From Candidatus Omnitrophota bacterium (GTDB lineage: Bacteria > Omnitrophota > Gorgyraeia > Gorgyraeales > Gorgyraeaceae): DNA of 6,711 bases. Made by a program: the position numbers and the translations under genes. The stretch spans positions 1-6,711 of the forward strand of contig JAHIEN010000060.1 of assembly GCA_018901615.1 (NCBI GenBank), written 5' to 3'. A model generated the notes under the pieces. That model did no database searches. It saw nothing but the letters and a program-made list of their open reading frames with translations, and had not been told where the DNA came from. Shown here one piece after another: positions 5,872 through 6,711 of this stretch (positions are counted from its first letter, which is position 1; every line of letters begins with the position of its first letter).

Positions 5872-5894
5872 TGTTCGAGGTTTAACCTCGAACA
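5872..5894. repeat. 23-nt palindrome in the proB-proA spacer
   Basis: The arms TGTTCGAGGTT (5872-5882) and AACCTCGAACA (5884-5894) are perfect reverse complements around a single central base. It fills half of the 46-base spacer between proB and proA and ends 10 bases before the proA Shine-Dalgarno. It could fold as a hairpin in RNA with a small loop. No U-tract follows, so it is not a standard terminator. Read in the proA frame it would encode FEVKPRT, a repeat-type peptide. Confidence 0.9.
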
Positions 5895-5899
5895 TACGG

Positions 5900-6711
5900 C
5901 TATAATATTACTAAGTTATCCTTGTGCACCACTTCCTGATAAAACCCCTTCTCTATTATTTTTTCCGCGGACTTAGTGCTCATGCCCTTGATTTTATCTA
6001 TGTCCTCAGCGCTGTAGTTAGAAAGGCCTCTCGCGAATTCCGCGCCATCGACGCCGGCAATAACCACTGTGTCGCCATATATAAATTTACCCTCTATGGA
6101 TTTTATACCGCAGGCAAGAAGGCTCTTGTTCTTTTTTAAAAGCGCTTCCTTCGCCCCTTCATCCACAACTATTTTTCCGGAAGGCCTCGCGTTATACGCT
6201 ATCCACCTCTTGCGCGCCTGAAGCCTGTTCTTCCTGGGAACAAAAAATGTGCCGATATTTTCGCCGCTCAGGACTATGGATAATACATCTTTTTTTCGGC
6301 CATTTGCCACTACGCAATACACGCCGGAATTCATGGCGATCCTGCATGCCTCCAGCTTGGCCTTCATCCCGCCAAGAGAACATTCCTTGTCAGTGCCGCA
6401 CGCAGCCCTTTCCAGGCTGTCATCTATCTCAAGCACTGTGTCAACGCATTTTGTCCCGCCCTCGACATATAGCCCATCGACATCCGTAAGCATGATCAGC
6501 GCGTCTGCCCCTGTAAGATTTGCCACGAGAGCCGAAAGCTTATCATTATCCCCGAATTTTATCTCGTCAACAGATACTGTGTCGTTTTCATTGATTACCG
6601 GCACTACCTTTCTGCTCAGGAGCGTGTGTATGGTATTCTCGGCATTAAGGTATCTGCGTCTGTCGCGTATATCTTCCCATGTTATCAGTATCTGCGCGGC
6701 ATGATATCCTC
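5900..6711 (-). CDS. proB: Glutamate 5-kinase (ProB), 5' end cut by window edge
   Basis: Phosphorylates glutamate to glutamyl 5-phosphate, the first and usually proline-inhibited step of proline synthesis. The visible 269 residues run from within the amino-acid-kinase domain to the stop; about the first 100 of a typical 370 lie beyond the right edge. The reading continues without a stop to the edge as GYHAAQILITWEDIRDRRRYLNA, matching internal ProB sequence, so the GTG at 6604 is not the start. Motifs: VVPVINENDTVS (35-46), FGDNDKLSALVA (52-63), LIMLTDVDGLY (71-81), LGGMKAK (112-118) and ARKRWI (165-170). A C-terminal PUA domain follows, with VVDEGAKEAL (181-190), GIKSIEGKF (201-209) and GDTVVI. 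The usual GTGGMxTK loop reads SLGGMKAK here. proA follows after 46 bases. Confidence 0.96.
   Translation of the reverse strand, partial: GYHAAQILITWEDIRDRRRYLNAENTIHTLLSRKVVPVINENDTVSVDEIKFGDNDKLSALVANLTGADALIMLTDVDGLYVEGGTKCVDTVLEIDDSLERAACGTDKECSLGGMKAKLEACRIAMNSGVYCVVANGRKKDVLSIVLSGENIGTFFVPRKNRLQARKRWIAYNARPSGKIVVDEGAKEALLKKNKSLLACGIKSIEGKFIYGDTVVIAGVDGAEFARGLSNYSAEDIDKIKGMSTKSAEKIIEKGFYQEVVHKDNLVIL

Noticed and set aside
5854..5895. Longer ProA beginning at ATG 5895
   Set aside because: The extra 14 residues come from a palindromic repeat and lack a ribosome-binding site; the shorter form has AGGTG and family-like length.
6192..6383. 63-codon minus-strand frame within proB
   Set aside because: Out of frame with proB, no ribosome-binding site or recognisable domain; a shadow frame.

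Overview
Every gene in this window lies on the minus strand. Together they form one closely packed block of amino-acid biosynthesis genes. In the direction of transcription (right to left) the order is proB (5' end outside the window), proA, hisB, hisH, hisA, hisF, hisI, trpE (3' end outside the window). All eight calls rest on recognisable family motifs and catalytic residues. No RNA gene, transposase, CRISPR array, convincing promoter or intrinsic terminator was seen, and no gene-free stretch exceeds about 90 bases.

Region by region: 6711-5900 is the C-terminal part of glutamate 5-kinase with its PUA domain. 5853-4570 is gamma-glutamyl phosphate reductase. 4589-3984 is imidazoleglycerol-phosphate dehydratase. 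3987-3328 and 2574-1807 are the glutaminase and cyclase halves of IGP synthase, with hisA (3331-2597) between them. 1810-1484 is a stand-alone PRA-cyclohydrolase. 1393-1 is anthranilate synthase component I. hisB/hisH, hisH/hisA and hisF/hisI each overlap by 3-4 nt, hisH starts with GTG and hisI with TTG, and hisB starts inside the end of proA. This points to strong translational coupling within one transcript. The his genes cover the middle of the pathway, from PRA cyclisation (hisI) through ProFAR isomerisation (hisA) and IGP synthesis (hisHF) to IGP dehydration (hisB). hisG, hisE, hisD and hisC are not here. proBA supplies the first steps of proline synthesis and trpE the first committed step of tryptophan synthesis.

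The most unusual feature is a set of short-repeat insertions in and between these ordinary genes. There are four unrelated kinds: (1) a 10-bp tandem array with a 17-nt dyad between hisI and trpE; (2) degenerate TTCCG-centred units across the hisA/hisF junction; (3) a 66-bp in-frame element inside hisH, made of a double palindrome bounded by CGGATTT heptamers, which adds 22 residues; (4) a near-perfect 23-nt palindrome between proB and proA. From general familiarity, repeats of these types, and the peptides they encode (such as TLRQAQGRPEQGRG), occur widely in genomes of uncultured bacteria, especially candidate phyla such as Omnitrophota. That makes an uncultured Omnitrophota-like bacterium my best guess for the source, but this is inference and only weakly supported. 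No new enzymatic system is apparent. The novelty, if any, lies in these repeats and in the pro-his-trp gene arrangement.
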